A DNA stretch of 64,000 nt from Piscinibacter sp. (GCA_016706565.1 JADJJI010000001.1:62001-126000), one strand, 5' to 3'; positions 27,615 to 38,602 are shown, counted from the stretch's first letter. Made by a program: numbers and translations. The notes: generated from the sequence alone by a model not told the origin.

Positions 27615-28505
27615 TCAAGGCGGCGGGTGAGGCGCGAGCAGGTCGGTGAGCAGTCGCGCCACGTCGGCGGGCCGTTCCTCGTGGGCCAGGTGGCCCAGGC
27701 CGGCCAGCCTCGTCACCCGGCAGCCGGGAATCCTCTGCGCGGCCTGCCAGGCCAGGTCGGGCGGCAGCGTGCGGTCGCGTTCGCCGACGACCAGGTGCAT
27801 GGGGCAGCGCAGTTCGGGAAGACGACGCGCCAGCGTGTCCAGGTCCCAGCCGGCCATCATCGCCAGCGCCGCCCCCACGTGGGCGGGGCTGCGCACCAGG
27901 CGCCCGTACAGTTCGCGCCCGCGCGCATCGAGTTCGGAGCCGGTGCCCTCGAGCAGGCGCGACAGCGTGCCGGGCCAGGCCGCGCCCCAGGCGAACAGCC
28001 GAGGCACCAGCGGATTGACGGCCAGCGTGCGTGCCATCGGCGAGAACATCGAGCCGACCACGCCGGGCATCGGCAGCAGCGCGGCATTCAGGCCGAGCAG
28101 CGCCTGCGGTGTGGCCAGCCCGTCGAGGCAGATCTGGACGGCCACCGCCGCGCCGGCCGAGTGGCCGGCAATCAGCTGCGGCTCCAGCCTCAGCGCCCGC
28201 AGCAGTTCGGACACGCCGCGCGCCATGCCGGGCAGCGTGAAGCCGGAGCGATCGGCCGGCGTGCCACTGAAACCGTGGCCGGGCAGGTCGGGCGCCACGA
28301 CGAACGCGTGCTCTGCCAGCAATGGCAACAGGTCACGCCAGGAATGGCTGGAGGCGCCGGTGCCATGCAGCAGCACGACCACGGGCCGCCGCCGATCGCC
28401 TGCGCATTGCACGTGCCAGCGCATGCCGCCGGCCTCGACGAAGCGGCTCGCCTCGCGGTTCGGCCAGTCGCGGCCGTCGGTGTCCCAGTCGAGCCGATCG
28501 GGCAT
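27615..28505 (-). CDS. bchO: BchO, Mg-chelatase-associated alpha/beta hydrolase
   Basis: A 296-residue alpha/beta hydrolase with oxyanion motif LLHGTGASSHSW, nucleophile GHSAGAA (Ser in GxSxG), an acid in GERDRTLP and the His in GLGHLAHEE. BchO is consistently linked with bchID in purple bacteria, though its substrate is not settled. It starts 20 bases after bchD. Confidence 0.93.
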   Translation of the reverse strand: MPDRLDWDTDGRDWPNREASRFVEAGGMRWHVQCAGDRRRPVVVLLHGTGASSHSWRDLLPLLAEHAFVVAPDLPGHGFSGTPADRSGFTLPGMARGVSELLRALRLEPQLIAGHSAGAAVAVQICLDGLATPQALLGLNAALLPMPGVVGSMFSPMARTLAVNPLVPRLFAWGAAWPGTLSRLLEGTGSELDARGRELYGRLVRSPAHVGAALAMMAGWDLDTLARRLPELRCPMHLVVGERDRTLPPDLAWQAAQRIPGCRVTRLAGLGHLAHEERPADVARLLTDLLAPHPPP

Positions 28506-28525
28506 GGCGACCTGCCCTCGCCGGC

Positions 28526-30301
28526 TCAGCGGCCGGCGTTGCCGCGCGCCACCGCCTGCACCGCCTGGTTCAGCGTGGCGGCCTGCGCGTGCGGCAGCGG
28601 CAGGTACAGCGCGTCCATGCGCTGCGCCAGCGCCTTGGCACGCGGCTCGGGGCGCGCCGAGGTGTCGACGACGACCGCCGCCATCGCACTGCCGCGCCAG
28701 CGCTCGGCAGCCTTCAGCGCGTCGGCTTCGGCCGCAGCACGGCCGGGCTGGCCGTCGCGGCCGATGTTGGCGCGGCCATCGGTGAGCAGCACCACCAGCG
28801 GCGTGTCGCCGCGCCGTGCGATGCCTTCGGCGAGCGCCCAGGCGGCATCCAGCCCGGCCGCCAGCGGCGTGCCGCCGCCACCAGGCAAGCCAGCCAGCGA
28901 GCGCTTGGCGCGCACCAGCGAACGTGTGGGCGCCAGCAGCAGTTCGGCGCCCTGCCCGCGGAAGGCCAGCACGGCGACCTGATCGCGCCGCACGTAGCAG
29001 TCGGCCAGCAGCAGTTCCACCGCGCCCTTGGCCTCGGCCAGGCGGTGCAGTGCCGAGGAACCCGAGGTATCGATCGCGAAGATGGTGGTGGTGCGGCTGT
29101 GCTGCCGGTAGCGCGTGACGCGGAAGTCCTCCGGCCGCACCGCCACGCCCTCGCCGCCGCCGCGTTCGCGCCGGCGCAGCGCCTGCCACGGCGCCGCGGC
29201 GCGCAGCGTCTCGATCAGGTTCAGGCGCGCGCCGCGCTGGATGTTGCCGGCGCGCGTGCCGGCCGGGCGGCCCTGGCGCCAGGCCAGACGCGTGGCGCCA
29301 CTGCGGCCCATCGAGCGGGCAGCGCCGGCCGCACGCTGTTCCATCTTCAGGCGCGCGAGCAGCCCGGCCGGGATGGCGGCGGCCGCGGCGGCGAGCACCT
29401 GCTCGTCCAGCGGCTGGTCGGGCACGGCCATCTCTTCCTCTTCCTGCTGCTCCTTCGGCTCGCTCGGCGGAGGTGGCGGCGGGGTCTCGTCCTGTCCGGC
29501 ATGCGGCGGCGGCGCAGGCAACTGCCGCGCGCGCGGCGCGAGCACGAGGCGCGCGGCCAGCTCGGCGTCGTCGTGCTCGACGCTGTCGCGGCCGGCCAGG
29601 GCCGCGGAGATGCGTGCCGCCTGCAGCGCATACCAGGGCGCTCGCGCCGAGCCGATTCCCAGCGCAACGCAGGCAGCGCACAGCGCCTCCAGCACGGCGT
29701 CGTCCGCGCGCACCGTCGTCCAGCGCTCGCGGGCGGCCACGATCGCGTCGCGCGTGGGCAGTCCTGCGGGCTCGCCCTGCACCTCGCGCCAGCCGATGCC
29801 GTCGAGATCGAGCCGGAAGGCCAGGCGTTCGGCGAGCACCGGGCTCAGCGGCTCGTCGTCGAGCACGCCCTCGTCGAAGGCGACCACGCCGATGCGGCTG
29901 GGCAAGGTGGCGACGATGCCATCGCGCGCCACCTGCACCTCGCCGCGATCCATCGCCGAGGCCAGCCGCGCGGCCGTGCCGGGCGGCAAGCGCTCGGCCA
30001 TCGGCAGCAGCAGCACGCCGCCATCGGCTTCGGCGAGCAGCCCGCGCTGCGCGACCGGGCGGCCGAGGCGCAACGTCGCGGTGAGGTCCAGCCCGCCGAG
30101 CAGCCGTTCATCGGCGATGCCGTGCGGCATGCGACGCACCGGCGCGCCTTCGGGCAACCAGGCGCCGAGCGCGGCCGCCCAGCGGTCGCGCACCGGCCCG
30201 GCACCACTGCGCAGCAGCACACCGCCGAGCGCGGCCGGCGCCACGGCGAACAGGGCCGCCGCCAGGCAGGCGTCGCGCCAGCGGGCCGCCGTCTCGTTCA
30301 T
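28526..30301 (-). CDS. bchD: BchD, magnesium chelatase subunit D
   Basis: A 591-residue subunit: a degenerate AAA+ domain, a Pro-rich then acidic linker (around residues 270-300; PPPPPSEPKEQQEEEE) and a von Willebrand A domain with the MIDAS motif DTSGSS. With BchI and BchH it inserts Mg2+ into protoporphyrin IX. It follows bchI by 32 bases. BchH lies outside the window. Confidence 0.95.
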   Translation of the reverse strand: MNETAARWRDACLAAALFAVAPAALGGVLLRSGAGPVRDRWAAALGAWLPEGAPVRRMPHGIADERLLGGLDLTATLRLGRPVAQRGLLAEADGGVLLLPMAERLPPGTAARLASAMDRGEVQVARDGIVATLPSRIGVVAFDEGVLDDEPLSPVLAERLAFRLDLDGIGWREVQGEPAGLPTRDAIVAARERWTTVRADDAVLEALCAACVALGIGSARAPWYALQAARISAALAGRDSVEHDDAELAARLVLAPRARQLPAPPPHAGQDETPPPPPPSEPKEQQEEEEMAVPDQPLDEQVLAAAAAAIPAGLLARLKMEQRAAGAARSMGRSGATRLAWRQGRPAGTRAGNIQRGARLNLIETLRAAAPWQALRRRERGGGEGVAVRPEDFRVTRYRQHSRTTTIFAIDTSGSSALHRLAEAKGAVELLLADCYVRRDQVAVLAFRGQGAELLLAPTRSLVRAKRSLAGLPGGGGTPLAAGLDAAWALAEGIARRGDTPLVVLLTDGRANIGRDGQPGRAAAEADALKAAERWRGSAMAAVVVDTSARPEPRAKALAQRMDALYLPLPHAQAATLNQAVQAVARGNAGR

Positions 30302-30333
30302 GCGCGGGTCATGCCGGGGTCAGCGCCGCACGC

Positions 30334-31353
30334 TCAGGCGCCGAAGTGCTCGGCCAGCGCGCGCTCCACACGCACCGTCGAGCCGGCTTCGTCGAGCGGG
30401 TCGCGGCGCAGGCGGTGGCGCAGCGCCGGCGTGGCGATGCGGCGCAGGTGCGCGTCGGTCACCTTGTCGTCGCCCTCGAAGGCGGCCAGCGCGCGCGCAG
30501 CGCGGATCAGCGTCAGCTCGCCACGCAGGCCGTCGGTGCCGACCGCCATGCAGAGCTTCGCTGCCGATTCGAGCGCGGCATCACCGGCATCGATCGTGGC
30601 CACGCGCTCGCGCGCCTTGACGATGCGCCGGCGCAGCTTCTCTTCGTCTTTCTGCCACTGCGCGACGAAGGCCTCGGGGTCGCGCTCGAAACGGTCGCGC
30701 CGGCGCACCACCTCCACGCGCATGGCCAGCTCGGTCGGCGTGCGCACCTCGACCGACAGGCCGAAGCGGTCGAGCAATTGCGGGCGCAGTTCGCCCTCTT
30801 CCGGATTGCCGCTGCCCACCAGCACGAAGCGCGCCGGGTGGCGCACGCTCAAGCCCTCGCGCTCGACGACGTTCTCGCCGGAGGCGGCCACGTCGATCAA
30901 CAGGTCGACGAGGTGATCTTCGAGCAGGTTCACCTCGTCGATGTAGAGGAAGCCGCGGTTGGCGCGCGCCAGCAGCCCAGGCTCGAAGGCCTTCACGCCC
31001 TGCGCCAGCGCCTTCTCGAGATCGAGCGCGCCGACCACGCGGTCTTCGGTGGCACCCAGCGGCAGGTCGACCACCGGCACGGACACCCGATGCGATTTCA
31101 GTGCCGCACCGCCGGCACGCCGCGCCTGGCAATCGCCGCAGGGCGTGGCCGGATCGCACTGGTAGGCGCAGCCGACCACCGCATGCATCTTCGGCAGCAG
31201 CGCGGCCAGAGCGCGCACGGCGGTGGACTTGCCGGTGCCGCGGTCGCCGAACACCAGCACGCCGCCGACGCTCGGGTCGATCGCGGCGATCAGGATCGCG
31301 AGCTTCATCTCGTCCTGACCGACCAGCGCGGAAAACGGGAACGTCCAGGCCAT
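30334..31353 (-). CDS. bchI: BchI, magnesium chelatase ATPase subunit
   Basis: A 339-residue AAA+ ATPase. Walker A is GDRGTGKST (about residues 36-44), Walker B is FLYIDEVNLLED, and the conserved SGNPEEGELRPQLLDRFG insert follows. It drives chelatase conformational change with BchD. It is the first gene of bchI-bchD-bchO and has a PpsR-type operator just upstream. Confidence 0.97.
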   Translation of the reverse strand: MAWTFPFSALVGQDEMKLAILIAAIDPSVGGVLVFGDRGTGKSTAVRALAALLPKMHAVVGCAYQCDPATPCGDCQARRAGGAALKSHRVSVPVVDLPLGATEDRVVGALDLEKALAQGVKAFEPGLLARANRGFLYIDEVNLLEDHLVDLLIDVAASGENVVEREGLSVRHPARFVLVGSGNPEEGELRPQLLDRFGLSVEVRTPTELAMRVEVVRRRDRFERDPEAFVAQWQKDEEKLRRRIVKARERVATIDAGDAALESAAKLCMAVGTDGLRGELTLIRAARALAAFEGDDKVTDAHLRRIATPALRHRLRRDPLDEAGSTVRVERALAEHFGA

Positions 31354-31369
31354 GGCCTCTCCAGAATCT

Positions 31370-31387
31370 TGTCAAGGACCGCTGACA
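31370..31387. promoter_or_regulatory. PpsR/CrtJ-type operator upstream of bchI
   Basis: The palindrome TGTCA-N8-TGACA (TGT-N12-ACA) lies in the 38-base gap between the acyl-CoA ligase stop and the bchI start, 17 bases from the bchI ATG. I cannot place a convincing -35/-10 pair here; the TTGACA within the operator is too close to the ATG to be a normal -35. Confidence 0.7.
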
Positions 31388-31391
31388 GCTT

Positions 31392-32951
31392 TCAGCGATC
31401 CACTTTGGCGACACTGTACAACGCGTGGCGCTCGCGAAGCTCGCGCTTGAGCACCTTGCCGATGGCGCTGCGCGGAAGTTCGTCGACCAGGTGCACGGCG
31501 GCCAAGCGCTGCGTCTTGCCGACACGCCCGTTCAGCCACGCGCGAAGCGCCTCGGCCGCGGTGTCGTCGGCGGCCCGGCGCACCACGAAGGCCACCGGCG
31601 TTTCGCCCCATTGCTCCGACGGCACGCCCACCACCGCCACCTCCGCCACCGCCGGGTGCTCGCGCAACTGCGCTTCGAGGTCGCTCGGGTAGATGTTGAA
31701 GCCGCCGGAGATGATCATGTCCTTGCGGCGGTCCATCAGGATCAGGAAACCGTCGGCGTCGAATCGGCCGATGTCGCCAGTTCGGATGAAACGCTTGCCC
31801 GTGGCATCGAACCACTCGGCCTCGCGCGTCGCCTCGGGCCGGCCGTGGTAGCCGACCATCATGCCCGGCGAGTGGCCGACGACCTCGCCCGTGGCGTCGG
31901 CCATGCCGGCAGGCAGCTCGTGGCCGGCCTCGTCGATCAGGCGCACGTCGGTGCCCAGCGCCGGGCGGCCGACGGTGTGCAGTTTGTCGGGGTGCAGGTG
32001 GGCTTCGAGCAGGCAGGTGCCGCCGCCTTCGGTCATGCCGTAGAACTCGACCAGCCCGCCCGGCCAGCGCGCCAGCACATCGGCCTTCAGCGCGGCGGAA
32101 AACGGCGCGCTGGTGCTGAACTTCATGCGGAACGACGAGAGATCGAAGCGGCCGAAGTCCGCCTGCGCCATCAGGCGCTGGTACTGCACCGGCACCAGCA
32201 TCGTGTGCGTGGCACGCACGCGCTCGGCGAGCTGGAGGTAGCCGAGGGTGTCGAACTTGCGCATCAGCACCACGCTGCCGCCGAAGGCCAGCGAGGGAAA
32301 GAACACCACCAGCGTGGTGTTCGAGTACAGCGGCGTGGCCAGCAGCGTCACCGCGCCGGGCCCGTAGCCGTAGGGCAGGCCGCGGCGCACATGGGCCCAA
32401 CGCATTCCGTGCGGTTGCACGATGCCCTTGGGCTCGCCGGTGGTCCCCGAGGAGTAGATGATGTTGAACGGCGATTCCGGCGCAATCGTCACTGCAAGCG
32501 GCGAAGAACCGATTGGCCCCATCCAGGCCTCGAAGCCGTCGTCCAGCCGCGTGACCGGCACCATGCTGGCGGCGAAGTCGCCGGCCGTTGAGGCATCGAC
32601 GAACAGCCGCCTCGCCTGCGCGTCGGCGACCATGCGTGCGAGGCTGGACGGTGTGCTGCCCGGCGCCAGCGGCGCCACCACCACGCCGGCGCGCAGCGCG
32701 CCGAGAAAGACCAATGCCTGCACCACCGACGGCGCGCCGCACAGTGCGATGGCATCGCCGGGCACCAGCCCGTCGCGCTGCAGCGCGGCCGCGACGCGGT
32801 CCATGCGGGCATCGAGCGCCGCGTAGTCGAGCGTGTGGTCATCATCCGACAGCGCCGGCGCGTCGGGTCGATCCTGCGCATGGCGGCGGATGCATTCGGC
32901 GATGGTGTCGAAGGGGCGATCGGCGATGCCGTGGCCAGTCTCGTGGTTCAT
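31392..32951 (-). CDS. AMP-forming acyl-CoA synthetase
   Basis: A 519-residue ANL-superfamily ligase that activates a carboxylic acid as an acyl-adenylate and then a CoA thioester. Core motifs are [18 protein letters not shown] (P-loop), [31 protein letters not shown] and the C-terminal Lys in [16 protein letters not shown] take the ATG at 32951; another ATG at 32969 is possible. It is divergent from the acyl-CoA dehydrogenase at 33046, perhaps one catabolic pair. The substrate cannot be read; it is a general fatty or aryl acid ligase. It marks the right edge of the photosynthesis cluster. Confidence 0.85.
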   Translation of the reverse strand: MNHETGHGIADRPFDTIAECIRRHAQDRPDAPALSDDDHTLDYAALDARMDRVAAALQRDGLVPGDAIALCGAPSVVQALVFLGALRAGVVVAPLAPGSTPSSLARMVADAQARRLFVDASTAGDFAASMVPVTRLDDGFEAWMGPIGSSPLAVTIAPESPFNIIYSSGTTGEPKGIVQPHGMRWAHVRRGLPYGYGPGAVTLLATPLYSNTTLVVFFPSLAFGGSVVLMRKFDTLGYLQLAERVRATHTMLVPVQYQRLMAQADFGRFDLSSFRMKFSTSAPFSAALKADVLARWPGGLVEFYGMTEGGGTCLLEAHLHPDKLHTVGRPALGTDVRLIDEAGHELPAGMADATGEVVGHSPGMMVGYHGRPEATREAEWFDATGKRFIRTGDIGRFDADGFLILMDRRKDMIISGGFNIYPSDLEAQLREHPAVAEVAVVGVPSEQWGETPVAFVVRRAADDTAAEALRAWLNGRVGKTQRLAAVHLVDELPRSAIGKVLKRELRERHALYSVAKVDR

Positions 32952-33045
32952 GGAGGCTGCGTATACCATGCTGAGCAGGCGCCGCCTGGCACCGGGGCGA
33001 CACGCCCGCGCTGCCATACTCGACGCCACGCGAAGGAGTGTGATC

Positions 33046-34233
33046 ATGGCCAGCAAAGCCGCCGCTTTCCAGTGGGACGACCCCCTGCTGCTCGACCAGC
33101 AGCTCACCGACGATGAACGTGCCGTGCGCGACGCCGCGCGCGACTACTGCGTGGGCCGCCTGGCGCCGCGCGTGCTCGAGGCCTTCCGCCACGAGAAGAC
33201 CGACCCGGCGATCTTCCGCGAGATGGGCGAACTCGGCCTGCTCGGGCCGACCATCCCCGAAGCCTACGGCGGCTCCGGCCTGAACTACGTCTGCTACGGG
33301 CTGATCGCGCGCGAGGTGGAGCGGGTCGACTCCGGCTACCGCTCGATGATGAGCGTGCAGAGCTCGCTGGTGATGGTGCCGATCAACGAGTTCGGCACCG
33401 AGGCGCAGAAGCAGAAGTACCTGCCGAAGCTGGCCACCGGCCAATGGATCGGCTGCTTCGGCCTGACCGAGCCCAACCACGGCTCCGACCCCGGCAGCAT
33501 GATCACCCGCGCCCGCAAGGTCGACGGCGGCTATGAGCTGTCCGGCTCGAAGATGTGGATCAGCAACAGCCCGATCGCCGACGTGTTCGTCGTCTGGGCC
33601 AAGGACGACGGCGGCCAGATCCGCGGCTTCGTGCTCGAGAAGGGCTGGAAGGGCCTGAGTGCGCCCGCCGTGCACGGCAAGGTGGGCCTGCGCGCCAGCA
33701 TCACCGGCGAGATCGTCATGGACCGCGTGTTCTGCCCCGAGGAGAACGCCTTCCCCGAGGTGCGCGGCCTGAAGGGCCCGTTCACCTGCCTGAACAGCGC
33801 GCGCTACGGCATCGCCTGGGGCGCGCTCGGCGCTGCAGAAGACTGCTTCCACCGCGCGCGCCAGTACGTGCTCGATCGCCAGCAGTTCGGCCGGCCGCTG
33901 GCGGCCAACCAGCTGATCCAGAAGAAGCTGGCCGACATGGAAACCGAGATCACGCTGGGCCTGCAGGGCTGCCTGCGGCTGGGCCGCATGAAGGACGAAG
34001 GCACGGCCTCGGTCGAGGTCACCTCGATCATGAAGCGCAACAGCTGCGGCAAGGCGCTGGACATCGCCCGCATGGCGCGCGACATGATGGGCGGCAACGG
34101 CATCAGCGACGAGTTCGGCGTGGCCCGCCACCTCGTCAACCTGGAAGTCGTCAACACCTACGAAGGCACGCACGACGTGCATGCGCTGATCCTCGGCCGT
34201 GCGATCACCGGCATCCCGGCGTTCGCGAATTGA
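33046..34233 (+). CDS. gcdH: Acyl-CoA dehydrogenase, glutaryl-CoA dehydrogenase type
   Basis: A 395-residue FAD enzyme. The first part has [19 protein letters not shown]; the middle has [16 protein letters not shown]; the end has [18 protein letters not shown] with the catalytic Glu of the glutaryl-CoA group. It would oxidise and decarboxylate glutaryl-CoA to crotonyl-CoA in lysine and aromatic catabolism. The ATG at 33046 follows GAAGGAG. The longer open frame upstream is not supported. Confidence 0.9.
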   Translation: MASKAAAFQWDDPLLLDQQLTDDERAVRDAARDYCVGRLAPRVLEAFRHEKTDPAIFREMGELGLLGPTIPEAYGGSGLNYVCYGLIAREVERVDSGYRSMMSVQSSLVMVPINEFGTEAQKQKYLPKLATGQWIGCFGLTEPNHGSDPGSMITRARKVDGGYELSGSKMWISNSPIADVFVVWAKDDGGQIRGFVLEKGWKGLSAPAVHGKVGLRASITGEIVMDRVFCPEENAFPEVRGLKGPFTCLNSARYGIAWGALGAAEDCFHRARQYVLDRQQFGRPLAANQLIQKKLADMETEITLGLQGCLRLGRMKDEGTASVEVTSIMKRNSCGKALDIARMARDMMGGNGISDEFGVARHLVNLEVVNTYEGTHDVHALILGRAITGIPAFAN

Positions 34234-34260
34234 AGCAGGACCGATGAGGGACGGCGGCGC

Positions 34261-35034
34261 GTGATCCCCTGGCTGCGCGGCCCCGACGACGCGCTGCCCG
34301 ACACGCGCCGTGCGCTGCCGCCCGGCTCCGAGGCACCGGGGCTGCTCGCCGCGGGCGGCGAGTTGACGCCGCAGCGCCTGCGCGAGGCCTATTCCAAGGG
34401 CGTGTTCCCCTGGTACAGCGAGGGCCAGCCGGTGCTGTGGTGGTCGCCCGACCCGCGCATGGTGCTGCTGACGGGCGAGTTCCGCCTCAAGCGCTCCTTG
34501 CGCAAGACGATCGCGAAGTTCATCCGCACGCCTGGTTGCGAAGTGCGCATCGACAGCGCGTTCCGCCAGGTCATCAGCGCCTGCGCCGGCACGCCGCGCG
34601 AAGGCCAGGACGGCACCTGGATCGTGCCGGAGATGGTCGAGGCCTATGTCGCATGGCACAAGCTCGGCACGGTGCACAGCATCGAGACCTGGATGGGCGG
34701 CGAACTGGTCGGCGGGCTGTATGGCGTCAGCCTGGGCCGCATGGTGTTCGGCGAGTCGATGTTCTCTCACCGCACCGACGCGTCGAAGATCGCACTGGCT
34801 GCGCTGGTGTGCTTCTGCCGCGAGCACGGCGTGGCCATGATCGACTGCCAGCAGCGCACCGGTCACCTCGCTTCGCTGGGCGGGCGCGAGCTGCCGCGCA
34901 CCGAGTTCGAGCAGCGCCTGACCCGCGGTCTGGGGGAGCCCCCGATCGACGAATGGACCTATGATCCGTCGCTGTGGCGCCACCTCGGCATCGTGGTCGA
35001 GGGCGCCGACGCCGAGCAGGACACCGGCCCGTGA
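34261..35034 (+). CDS. aat: Aat, leucyl/phenylalanyl-tRNA--protein transferase
   Basis: A 257-residue enzyme of the N-end rule that adds Leu or Phe to N-terminal Lys/Arg proteins for ClpAP degradation. The family sequence [43 protein letters not shown] is present near the start, and [13 protein letters not shown] and [14 protein letters not shown] further on. It starts with GTG. Its stop overlaps the bpt start (GTGA), so both transferases are coupled. Confidence 0.95.
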   Translation: MIPWLRGPDDALPDTRRALPPGSEAPGLLAAGGELTPQRLREAYSKGVFPWYSEGQPVLWWSPDPRMVLLTGEFRLKRSLRKTIAKFIRTPGCEVRIDSAFRQVISACAGTPREGQDGTWIVPEMVEAYVAWHKLGTVHSIETWMGGELVGGLYGVSLGRMVFGESMFSHRTDASKIALAALVCFCREHGVAMIDCQQRTGHLASLGGRELPRTEFEQRLTRGLGEPPIDEWTYDPSLWRHLGIVVEGADAEQDTGP

Positions 35035-35777
35035 CTCATCCCAAAGAGCTACCGCTCGCCTCGTTGCAGTTCTATGCCACCGCACCGTACCCGTGCAGCT
35101 ACGTGGCCGGGCGCATGGCCCGCTCGCAGGTCGCCACGCCGAGCCACCTGATCCACGCCGATGCCTACTCCGGGCTCGTTGCCAACGGCTTTCGCCGCAG
35201 CGGCATGTTCACCTACCGGCCCTACTGCGACGGCTGCCGCGCCTGCGTCCCGCTGCGCGTGCCGGTGGCCAGCTTCGTGCCGACGCGCAGCCAGCGCCGT
35301 GCCTGGAAGGCCCACCAGAACCTGCAGGCCCGCGTGCTGCGCCTGTGCTTCGTGCCCGAGCACTACCAGCTCTACCTGCGCTACCAGGCCGGACGCCACA
35401 GCGGCGGCGGCATGGACCACGACTCGATCGACCAGTACACCCAGTTCCTGCTGCAAAGCCGCGTCAATTCGCGGCTGGTGGAGTTCCGCGAGCCGGCCGA
35501 GAACGGCCTGGGCGCGCTGAAGATGGTATCGATCCTCGACATCCTCAACGACGGGCTGTCCGCGGTCTACACCTTCTTCGAACCCGAGGCGCACGCCAGC
35601 TACGGCACCTACAACGTGATGTGGCAGATCGAGCAGACGCGCTCGCTGAAGCTGCCGCACGTCTACCTCGGCTACTGGATCGCACAGAGCGACAAGATGG
35701 CCTACAAGGCGCAGTTCACCCCGCACGAGCTGCTGCTCGACGGGCGCTGGCAGGCGCCGCCTGGCTCAGTCGGCTGA
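35031..35777 (+). CDS. bpt: Bpt, aspartate/glutamate leucyltransferase
   Basis: A 248-residue member of the arginyl/leucyl transferase family that tags N-terminal Asp/Glu proteins with Leu. Conserved [14 protein letters not shown] and the Cys pair of [16 protein letters not shown] are visible, then SRLVEFRE and HVYLGYWI. The GTG at 35031 overlaps the aat stop. The 3' end overlaps the convergent oxidoreductase by 12 bases. Confidence 0.93.
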   Translation: MTHPKELPLASLQFYATAPYPCSYVAGRMARSQVATPSHLIHADAYSGLVANGFRRSGMFTYRPYCDGCRACVPLRVPVASFVPTRSQRRAWKAHQNLQARVLRLCFVPEHYQLYLRYQAGRHSGGGMDHDSIDQYTQFLLQSRVNSRLVEFREPAENGLGALKMVSILDILNDGLSAVYTFFEPEAHASYGTYNVMWQIEQTRSLKLPHVYLGYWIAQSDKMAYKAQFTPHELLLDGRWQAPPGSVG

Positions 35778-36896
35778 AGCTTCGATCCCGAGGCGGCGCA
35801 GCACTTCGTCAGCCAGTGCCAGGCTGGCGGTGAGCCCGGGCGATTCGATGCCGAACAGGTTCAGCAGCCCTCTGACGCCGTGCTCCGCCGGCCCCTGCAG
35901 CACGAAGTCGCCGGCCGGCGCGCCCGGCCCCTGCAGCTTGGGACGCACGCCGCTGTAGGCGGGCTGCAGGGCGCCATCGCGCAGGCCCGGCCAGTAACGG
36001 CGGATCTCGGCGTAGAAGCCCTCAGCGCGTGCCGGATCGACGCGGTAGTCGATGGCGTCGGGATCGCCGGTTTCGAGCCATTGCACGTCGGGGCCGAAGC
36101 GGGCCTGGCCGGCGAGATCCAGCGTGAGATGCACGCCCAGCCCGGCCTGCTCGGGCACTGGATAGATCAGGCGGCCGAACGGCGCGCGGCCGGCCAGCGA
36201 GAAGTAGTTGCCCTTGGCGTAGAAGGCCTGCGGCCACTGTGCGCCAGGCAAGCCGCGCTCGGCCGCCGCCAGCCCCGGCGCCCACAGTCCCGCGGCATTC
36301 ACGACGATGCGTGCCGACAACGAGATCGGCATCTCGCCGCCGACCTCGACGACATGCGCATCGCTGCCGCATTGCACGCCCAGCACCGGCGACTGCAGCG
36401 CGAGCGCGCCACCGTGCCGTTCGAGGTCGCCCTGCAGCGCAAGCATCAGGCCATGGCTGTCGACGATGCCGGTCTCCGGCGACAGCAGCGCCGCGGAGCA
36501 GCTCAGCGCCGGCTCCAGCGCCCGCGCCGCGTCCGCATCGAGCCAACTGAGTGCGACGCCGTTGGCCGCCGCCTTCTCGCGCGTGTCCTGCAGTGCTGCG
36601 TGTTGTTGCGGCGAGGTCGCCACCACCAGCTTGCCGCAGCGCCGGTGCGACACACCGTGCGAGTCGCAGAAGGCATAGAGCTGGGTTCGGCCCTGAACGC
36701 ACAGCCGCGCCTTCAGCGATCCGGCCGGGTAGTAGATGCCTGCGTGGATGACCTCGCTGTTGCGCGAGCTGGTGCCGGTGCCGATCGCGTTGGCGCGTTC
36801 GAGCACGATCGTCTCGAAGCCGCTGCGCGCGAGCGCGCGGCCAACGGCCAGGCCGACCACACCGGCCCCGATCACCACCGCTTCGACGCTGTCCAT
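35766..36896 (-). CDS. FAD-dependent oxidoreductase (L-2-hydroxyglutarate dehydrogenase-like)
   Basis: A 376-residue DAO-family flavoprotein. The FAD fold is [20 protein letters not shown] at the start; [26 protein letters not shown] is typical of the L2HGDH/LhgO group, as are VNAAGLWAP and GVRPKL. It probably oxidises a 2-hydroxy acid, but the precise substrate is not shown. I start at MDSVEAVV (36896). It is convergent with bpt and lies between it and the tRNA-Val. Confidence 0.85.
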   Translation of the reverse strand: MDSVEAVVIGAGVVGLAVGRALARSGFETIVLERANAIGTGTSSRNSEVIHAGIYYPAGSLKARLCVQGRTQLYAFCDSHGVSHRRCGKLVVATSPQQHAALQDTREKAAANGVALSWLDADAARALEPALSCSAALLSPETGIVDSHGLMLALQGDLERHGGALALQSPVLGVQCGSDAHVVEVGGEMPISLSARIVVNAAGLWAPGLAAAERGLPGAQWPQAFYAKGNYFSLAGRAPFGRLIYPVPEQAGLGVHLTLDLAGQARFGPDVQWLETGDPDAIDYRVDPARAEGFYAEIRRYWPGLRDGALQPAYSGVRPKLQGPGAPAGDFVLQGPAEHGVRGLLNLFGIESPGLTASLALADEVLRRLGIEASAD

Positions 36897-36992
36897 CGCG
36901 AGCCTGCTCCCTGCTCTGCTGCGCAAAAGCAAACGGCCGGGTGGGTGCCCGGCCGTGAACGTTGTGCTTTCTGGATCTGCCTAGTGGATCGT

Positions 36993-37067
36993 TGGTGGGC
37001 GGCGAGGGTTTCGAACCCCCGACCCCCGCAGTGTGAATGCGATGCTCTACCCCTGAGCTAGCCGCCC
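36993..37067 (-). tRNA. tRNA-Val (anticodon CAC)
   Basis: A 75-nt cloverleaf including encoded CCA. The acceptor pair is GGGCGGC / GCCGCCC. A D-arm GCTC...GAGC, anticodon stem TCGCA/TGCGG with loop TTCACAC (anticodon CAC), and a T-loop TTCGAAA are present. It reads GUG codons, which are common at this GC content. Confidence 0.96.
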
Positions 37068-37089
37068 TCGCGATCCGCAGAGCCTTGGA

Positions 37090-37803
37090 TTATGCCACAG
37101 CCGGCTCGGGCAGCTTCCACACCACCTTGCCGCCGCTGGCCTTGTCGAGCTCGGCGATCAGCGCCTCGTGGGCAGCCGCTTCGGTGTCGTCGGCAACGAC
37201 CACCTTGAGCTCGAATCGCGACAGGTCGATCGCCTCCAGCGACAGTTCTGTGCCCGAGGCCTCGACCTCGTCGATGACCAGCGAATCCTGCCCGCGCGTC
37301 ATGCGGATGTAGACCTCGGCCAGCAGCCCGGCGTCGAGCAACGCGCCGTGCAGGCTGCGGCTGGCGTTGTCGACCTCCAGCCGCTTGCACAGCGCGTCCA
37401 GCGAGTTGGACTTGCCGGGGAACATCTCGCGCGCCATCAGCAGCGTGTCGGTGATGCCGCTGACCTGCGACTCGAACGCGGGGCGGCCGAGCCGGCGCAG
37501 TTCGGCATTCAGGAAGCCGATGTCGAACGCCGCGTTGTGGATGAGGATCTCGGCGCCGGCCAGGTACGCCATGATCTCGTCCGCCACCGACGCGAAGAGC
37601 GGCTTGTCGGCGAGGAACTCGTCGGTCAGGCCGTGCACCTTGACCGCATCCTCGTGGCTGGGCCGCTCGGGGTTCAGGTAGAAGTGCAGGTTGCGCCCCG
37701 ACAGGCGCCGGTTGAGCATCTCCACGCAGCCGATCTCGATGATGCGGTCACCCGATTCGGCATTCAGGCCGGTGGTTTCGGTGTCGAGGAAGATCTGTCG
37801 CAT
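37090..37803 (-). CDS. dnaQ: DnaQ, DNA polymerase III epsilon subunit
   Basis: A 237-residue 3'-5' proofreading exonuclease. The DEDD motifs are visible: FLDTETTGL at the start (Exo I), HNAAFDIGFLN (Exo II) and LHGALLDAGLLAEVY (Exo III His/Asp). It starts one base after the lgt stop. The tRNA-Val follows after the dnaQ stop by 22 bases. Confidence 0.96.
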   Translation of the reverse strand: MRQIFLDTETTGLNAESGDRIIEIGCVEMLNRRLSGRNLHFYLNPERPSHEDAVKVHGLTDEFLADKPLFASVADEIMAYLAGAEILIHNAAFDIGFLNAELRRLGRPAFESQVSGITDTLLMAREMFPGKSNSLDALCKRLEVDNASRSLHGALLDAGLLAEVYIRMTRGQDSLVIDEVEASGTELSLEAIDLSRFELKVVVADDTEAAAHEALIAELDKASGGKVVWKLPEPAVA

Positions 37804-37804
37804 C

Positions 37805-38602
37805 TCAGGCTCCCTGCCTTGCGCCGCGTGCCCAGAGGAAGGCGCCAGCCACCACCATCGGCACGCACAGCCACTGGCCCATGCTCATGTTCAAGGCCAG
37901 CAGGCCGAGGAAGGCGTCCGGTTCGCGGAAGAACTCGGCGATGAAGCGGAACAGCCCGTAGCCGATCAGGAACAGCCCCGACACCTGCCCCGGCCCGCGC
38001 GGCTTGCGCGCGTAGAGCCACAGGATCACGAAGAGCAGCAGGCCCTCGAGAAGGAACTGGTACAGCGGCGACGGATGGCGCGGGATCATGCTGCCCGATT
38101 GCGGGAAGGCCATCGCCCAGGGCAGCGACGCATCGGCCTCGCGCCCCCACAGCTCGCCGTTGATGAAGTTACCGATGCGCCCCGAAGCCAGCCCTGTGGG
38201 CACGCAGGGCGCGATGAGGTCCATCACCTGCAGGAACGGTCGTTGTTTGAGCCGGCCGAACAGCGCCATCGCGGCGATCACGCCGATCAGCCCGCCATGG
38301 AAGGCCATGCCGCCCTTCCAGACTGCGAACACTTCCAGCGGGTGGGCGGCGTAATAGCCCGGCTTGTAGAACAGCACGTAGCCCAGGCGCCCGCCGATCA
38401 CCACCCCGAGTACGCCGTAGAAGAGCAGGTCCTCGACGTCCTTGCGCGTCCAGCCGACGCTGGCGAACTGCGGCATCGCGGCGCGCCGCCCGGCCAGCCA
38501 CAGGAACAGGCCGAACGCCACGAGGTAGGTGATGCCGTACCAGTGGATCGCCACGGGTCCGAGCTGCAGCGCGATGGGGCTGAATTGAGGATGAACGAGC
38601 AT
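37805..38602 (-). CDS. lgt: Lgt, prolipoprotein diacylglyceryl transferase
   Basis: A 265-residue polytopic membrane enzyme that adds diacylglycerol to the lipobox Cys of prolipoproteins; PufC in this window would be a substrate. The [10 protein letters not shown] motif and the [13 protein letters not shown] signature are present. I start at [11 protein letters not shown] (38602). The longer open frame upstream covers only intergenic sequence. Confidence 0.96.
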   Translation of the reverse strand: MLVHPQFSPIALQLGPVAIHWYGITYLVAFGLFLWLAGRRAAMPQFASVGWTRKDVEDLLFYGVLGVVIGGRLGYVLFYKPGYYAAHPLEVFAVWKGGMAFHGGLIGVIAAMALFGRLKQRPFLQVMDLIAPCVPTGLASGRIGNFINGELWGREADASLPWAMAFPQSGSMIPRHPSPLYQFLLEGLLLFVILWLYARKPRGPGQVSGLFLIGYGLFRFIAEFFREPDAFLGLLALNMSMGQWLCVPMVVAGAFLWARGARQGA

